This document shows positions 16,741-20,575 of a stretch of DNA of 20,575 nucleotides, piece by piece (the first letter of the stretch is position 1; each line of letters opens with the position of its first letter). Position numbers and translations under genes: made by a program. Below the pieces are notes generated by a model that saw only the letters and a program-made list of their open reading frames with translations, searched no databases and was not told the DNA's origin. Source of the stretch: an uncultured Rubrobacteraceae bacterium (GTDB lineage Bacteria > Actinomycetota > Rubrobacteria > Rubrobacterales > Rubrobacteraceae); assembly GCA_902806105.1 (NCBI GenBank), contig CADCVI010000227.1, positions 1 to 20,575 of the forward strand, read 5' to 3'.

Positions 16741-16767
16741 CCGGGGTCCTTCGGGGCCCCGGTTTTT
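16741..16767 (+). terminator. intrinsic terminator with UUCG tetraloop
   Basis: A 9-bp G/C stem (one G-U pair) closed by TTCG is followed by TTTTTATT. This is a textbook rho-independent terminator, 28 bases after the WWWWF stop, and argues that the small upstream gene is or was transcribed as its own unit. Confidence 0.9.
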
Positions 16768-16865
16768 ATTGTCGAGGGTCGCATCTACAGCTACCAGAAC
16801 CGCACGGCATGCTGCGCTGGGGGACGATGTCCATCAACTGGGCACGGTCCCGGCCGGAACCGAGG

Positions 16866-19800
16866 CTAGTCGGGGAGCCCGTAGGGACCGGAGGAGGGCC
16901 AATCGGCGAGAAGGGAACGGGCCTCCTCGCCCGGCAGCGGCCTCGCGAACAGGTACCCCTGGGCAAGCTCGCACCCCATCCCCCGCAGGAGACCCGCCTG
17001 CTCCTCCGTCTCGACCCCCTCCGCCACCACCGTAAGCCCCAGCGCGTGCGCCATGCCCACCACGCTCGACACCAGCACCTCCCCCCCTTCGCCCCCGCCC
17101 AGCCCCTCCACGAACGAGCGGTCGACCTTCAAGTAGTCCACCGGGAAGCGCCTCAGGTACGACAGCGACGAGTAGCCGGTGCCGAAGTCGTCTATCGCGA
17201 GGCCCACCCCCAGCCCCTTCAGCTCCCCCAGCGTCTCGATCGTGGCCCGCGCGTCACCCATCACCGCGCTCTCCGTGATCTCCAAAACCAGGGCGCCCGG
17301 CGCAACCCCCGTCTCCCTCAGGGCCCGCTCGACGTCGCGCACGAGGTCGGGGTGGCCGAACTGCCTGGCCGAGAGGTTCACGCTTATCGTCGGTGGCGCC
17401 GCTTCGGGGCGCAGCCCTTGCCACGCCCTCGCCTGGCGGCACGCCTCCCCCAGCACCCAGCGCCCCAGCGGGACGACGAGGCCCGTCTCCTCGGCCACGG
17501 GGACGAAGCGGGCGGGGGGGAGCAGGCCCTGCTCGGGGTGGCGCCACCTCACCAGGGCCTCGAAGCCGACGACCTGTCCGGTTCTGAGGGAAACCTCGGG
17601 CTGGTAGTGGAGGACGAACTGGCCGCGCTCGACGGCGCGGCGCAGGTCGGTGCCCAGCTTGAGGCGCCGGAGGGCGAGGTCGTCCAGGCGCGGCTCGAAG
17701 AGCTCGTGGCGGGCCTTGCCGCCCTTCTTCGCCTCGTACATCGCTATGTCCGCCCGGCGAAGCAGGTCGTCGGGTGGCCCCTCTTGAGGGCCGCCGCCGA
17801 GGGCAACGCCGATGCTGGCCGAGACGAAGACCTCCTGGTACTCCCCGAGGAAGAAGGGTTCGCGCAAAGCCTCCGATATCCTTCTCGCAACCTGGCAAGC
17901 CGCCCCTCTGTCCCGCACATCCTCGAGCAGGACGACGAACTCGTCGCCCCCGATGCGCGCGAGGATGTCTCCGGGCCGCAAACAAGCTCCGAGGCGTCCG
18001 GCCGCCTCGATGAGGAGCCTGTCGCCGGCCTCGTGGCCCAGGGAGTCGTTCACCACCTTGAAGTCGTCGAGGTCGAGGAACAGCACCGCCACGCAAGCCT
18101 TGTCGCGGCACCGGCTGCGGTTCAGGACGTGACCGAGCCGGTCCACGAATAGGGCGCGGTTGGGCAGGCCGGTCAGGGGGTCGTGAAGCGCCTGGTGGCG
18201 GAGTTGCTCCTCCAGGGCCTTGCGCTCGGTGACGTCGGTCATCACCCCTATAAGCTCGGTCGGGACCCCGTCTCTCACCACCACGTGGACGCTGTCCCTC
18301 AGCCACACGACGCGACCATCGGCGGCGAACATCCGGTACTCGAAGGTGTGCGCCCTCCCATCGGTCGTCGCCGCCCTGCAGAAGGCGAGCGCCCACTCCC
18401 GGTCGTCGGGGTGGATGTGCTCCGGCCAGAACGACGGCTCGGAGGTCCAGCGTTCGGCGGGGTAGCCAAGGATCACCTGCGCCTGATGGCTGACAAAGGT
18501 GAACCTGAGCGTGCGCGCATCCCCGCGCCATATTATCGCCTCCGCCGAGTCGATCGTCTCCCGGTGACGCCGGTTCACGGCTCGGACCTCGTCCTCGGCG
18601 CGCTTTCGCTCGGTGATGTCGCGGGCGATCCCCGAGTCGCCGACGACGTTGCCCTTCGCGTCCGTGGTCGGGGAGACGCTCAGGGACACGTCCACGCGCC
18701 GGCCGTCCTTGGCCATCCGCACGGTCTCGTACTGTCGGATGGCCTCTCCCCGATGGATCTTCTCCATGATCTCGGTCATCTCCCGGGGGTGTTCCGGCGG
18801 GTACAGGAAAGCGTTGGACCGGCCCAAGACCTCCTCGGCGGCATAGCCGTAAAGCTTCTCCGCGCCCCTGTTCCAGCTGACTATGGTGCCGTCCGCCGTC
18901 CTGCTGACGATCGCGTCTTCCGAAGACTCCACGATGGTCGCCAGCCGGGACCGGAACTCCTCGGCCCGCTTGCGCTCGGTGACGTCCTTCGCGATTCCGT
19001 ACACGCCGACCACCTCGCCAGCCACGACGATGGGAAGGTTCGTCACGTTGAGATCGACGCGGTCCCCGTGCTGGTTGGTTATGGCCGTATCGTAGTTCTG
19101 CGGCTCTCCTCTCGCCGCACCCTCGAAGTGGCGCATCGTCTTCTCCAGGTCCTCCGGGACGATGAAGGGCACGAAGGACATCTTGGAGAGCTCCCCGGCC
19201 GTACACCCGGTCAAGCGCTCGCAGGCCGGGTTTGCGGAGAGGAAGCAGCCCTTCAGATCGAACGCGTAAACCGCGTCGGGGTTGTGGTCGAAGAGAGACT
19301 TGTAGCGCTGCTCGCTCTCCTCGAGCGCCTCCTCCGCTAGCTTCCGCTCGGTAATGTCGCGGGCATTGAGGACGATCCCCCCGACGTTCGGGTCCGAGAG
19401 CTGGTTGCTGATTATGCCCTCGACCCAGCGCCAGGGACCCTCGCGATGCCGTAGCCGCGCCTCGAACACCGGCTCCAGCCCGGGATCGCGAACGGTACGA
19501 TCGATGAGATCCTTCTGCCTGGCCGCGTCGTCGGGGTGTATCAGGGGGTTCCCGAAGAGGTTTTTGCCCACGCGGTCCTCGGGTTCGTGGCCCAGGATCC
19601 GCTTCATCGAAGGGGTCTGGTAGAGGATCGTACCGTCGGTGCCGATGACCGTGACGATGTCCGACGAGTTCTGAACCAAGGAGCGGAACCGCTCCTCTCC
19701 GCGCCTGAGCGCTTCCTGGGCCCGCTTGCGCTCGGTGATGTCGCGCACCGAGGCGAGTATCGCGCGCCTCCCGCCGTAATCCACGCCTCCGAAACGCACC

Positions 19801-20575
19801 TCGATGGGGAAGGTCGTGCCGTCCTTGCGCCTGTGCTCCCCGTAGTGGACCATCCCGTACGCGTCCGGCTCCCCCCGAACCGCCCGCTGCCAGGGCGTGC
19901 CTCCGTCTCTTCCCCTCTTCTCCTCTCCCGTCAGGAGCCCCTCCGCGAAGTCTTGTACGCGGAGCGAGAGTAGCTCTTCGCGCGCGTAACCCAGGCTTCG
20001 GCACGCCTCGGAGTTGCAGTCCAGTATCCGGCCCTGCTCGTCGTGGACGAGCAGGGCGTCCGCCGAACGATCGAAGAGCGACCTGAACCGCTCCTCGCTC
20101 TCCCGAAGCGCCTCCTCTACCCTCTTGCGCTCGCCGACGTCGGAGAACGTGACCACGGCTCCGATCACCTTCCCGCCTTCCACGACAGGGTTGCTCGTGT
20201 ACTCCACAGGTACGAGGGTCCCGTCCTTGCGCCAGTACACCTCCCCGTCCGTCCGGCACGGCCTTCCTTCCCGCAGGGCGAGGTAGTTCGGGCACTCCTC
20301 GATGGGGTAGGGGCTCCCGTCGGGGCGGGCGTGGTGGACGAGGCGGTGCATGTTCTCGCCGACCATCTCGCGGGCCTCGTAGCCGAGCATGGAGGCGGCC
20401 GCGGGGTTGGCGAAGCCGATCCTCCCTCCGGGGTCGAGCCCCACGATCCCCTCCCCCGCCGAGCCCAGGATCCGCTCCAGCTGGCGGCCGCGCAGCGCCT
20501 CCTCCTCCCTCGCGGCTTGCTCGCGCCTCAGGGCCCCGAGGGTCTCAAGCCGCCCCGCCGCGCCCCTGGCGAACG
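16866..20575 (-). CDS. multi-PAS GGDEF-EAL cyclic di-GMP sensor (5' end beyond the window)
   Basis: This is a very large signalling protein of at least 1,230 residues whose frame stays open to the right edge, so its N terminus is missing; a GTG at 20444 (taken as residue 1) is internal to a PAS domain and not the true start. Six PAS domains are visible, most ending in the linker I/VTERK: up to about residue 110, then about 117-240, 250-370, 378-492, 497-613 and 618-741. A GGDEF domain (about 750-917) has GGDEF at 832-836 and the RxxD inhibitory site RPGD at 823-826, so feedback control is expected. The EAL domain (about 925-1175) has EAL at 962-964, NLSAR, EITES, IDDFGTGYSSL and VVAEGVET. Both activities look intact. 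Several PAS domains resemble ligand-binding types (redox, light or small molecules), but no cofactor residue can be assigned. No membrane segment is seen in this part. Confidence 0.94.
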   Translation of the reverse strand, partial: FARGAAGRLETLGALRREQAAREEEALRGRQLERILGSAGEGIVGLDPGGRIGFANPAAASMLGYEAREMVGENMHRLVHHARPDGSPYPIEECPNYLALREGRPCRTDGEVYWRKDGTLVPVEYTSNPVVEGGKVIGAVVTFSDVGERKRVEEALRESEERFRSLFDRSADALLVHDEQGRILDCNSEACRSLGYAREELLSLRVQDFAEGLLTGEEKRGRDGGTPWQRAVRGEPDAYGMVHYGEHRRKDGTTFPIEVRFGGVDYGGRRAILASVRDITERKRAQEALRRGEERFRSLVQNSSDIVTVIGTDGTILYQTPSMKRILGHEPEDRVGKNLFGNPLIHPDDAARQKDLIDRTVRDPGLEPVFEARLRHREGPWRWVEGIISNQLSDPNVGGIVLNARDITERKLAEEALEESEQRYKSLFDHNPDAVYAFDLKGCFLSANPACERLTGCTAGELSKMSFVPFIVPEDLEKTMRHFEGAARGEPQNYDTAITNQHGDRVDLNVTNLPIVVAGEVVGVYGIAKDVTERKRAEEFRSRLATIVESSEDAIVSRTADGTIVSWNRGAEKLYGYAAEEVLGRSNAFLYPPEHPREMTEIMEKIHRGEAIRQYETVRMAKDGRRVDVSLSVSPTTDAKGNVVGDSGIARDITERKRAEDEVRAVNRRHRETIDSAEAIIWRGDARTLRFTFVSHQAQVILGYPAERWTSEPSFWPEHIHPDDREWALAFCRAATTDGRAHTFEYRMFAADGRVVWLRDSVHVVVRDGVPTELIGVMTDVTERKALEEQLRHQALHDPLTGLPNRALFVDRLGHVLNRSRCRDKACVAVLFLDLDDFKVVNDSLGHEAGDRLLIEAAGRLGACLRPGDILARIGGDEFVVLLEDVRDRGAACQVARRISEALREPFFLGEYQEVFVSASIGVALGGGPQEGPPDDLLRRADIAMYEAKKGGKARHELFEPRLDDLALRRLKLGTDLRRAVERGQFVLHYQPEVSLRTGQVVGFEALVRWRHPEQGLLPPARFVPVAEETGLVVPLGRWVLGEACRQARAWQGLRPEAAPPTISVNLSARQFGHPDLVRDVERALRETGVAPGALVLEITESAVMGDARATIETLGELKGLGVGLAIDDFGTGYSSLSYLRRFPVDYLKVDRSFVEGLGGGEGGEVLVSSVVGMAHALGLTVVAEGVETEEQAGLLRGMGCELAQGYLFARPLPGEEARSLLADWPSSGPYGLPD

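Noticed and set aside
16809..19340. Two long plus-strand frames (447 and 385 codons) opposite the PAS-GGDEF-EAL gene
   Set aside because: They lie wholly antisense to conserved PAS, GGDEF and EAL sequence and show no motif.
18200..20150. Recurring DNA segments resembling cttgcgctcggtgatgtcg, spaced a few hundred bases apart
   Set aside because: These are not a repeat array; they encode the conserved I/VTERKR linkers at the ends of successive PAS domains.

Overview
This is a high-GC window of about 20.6 kb, dense with genes on both strands. The codon use, many GTG/TTG starts, a stress-type promoter motif and the gene families (PRC-barrel stress protein, class I bacterial terpene synthase, actinobacterial-type ATPase regulator remnant) suggest a deep-branching actinobacterium of the Rubrobacter type. 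That placement is inference from gene content; there is no rRNA in the window to confirm it.

Layout, left to right. Positions 1-366 hold only weakly supported small minus-strand reading frames. An amidase (minus, 367-1917) follows a PRC-barrel protein with a long disordered tail (minus, 2122-3180), which has a good sigma-B-like promoter. Divergent from it is a gluconokinase-like FGGY kinase (plus, 3375-4862). Immediately behind the kinase lie decayed remains of an NB-ARC/LuxR-type ATPase regulator (4881-5490). A membrane GGDEF-EAL protein (plus, 5685-7643) converges on, and overlaps by 41 bases, a class I terpene synthase (minus, 7603-8619). Next is a heavily frameshifted secreted subtilisin-like protease (plus, 8982-10168), then about 550 bases without a gene. 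Citrate synthase (minus, 10773-12125) follows, with a perfect 15-bp terminator hairpin behind it. A small exported protein candidate (minus, 12351-12575) precedes a minus-strand chain of corA (13888-14931), a 39-codon ORF (13772-13891) and a soluble EAL protein (12669-13778), whose starts and stops interlock. A MetX-like alpha/beta hydrolase (minus, 15032-16048), a frameshifted small exported protein ending in WWWWF (plus, about 16435-16712) with a textbook terminator, and a very large PAS-repeat GGDEF-EAL sensor (minus, 16866 to beyond the right edge) complete the window.

How it fits together: the unifying theme is cyclic di-GMP turnover. Three EAL proteins, two of them with GGDEF domains, lie within 15 kb: one membrane-bound, one soluble and one multi-PAS. 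The others are central metabolism (gltA), ion transport (corA), sugar and amide metabolism, an orphan terpene cyclase and a probable stress protein. At least two genes are clearly broken (ATPase regulator, protease) and a third (the WWWWF protein) is frameshifted, so this looks like a chromosomal region undergoing gene loss. I did not find CRISPR arrays, tRNA or rRNA genes, intact insertion sequences, phage genes or a recognisable new defence system.
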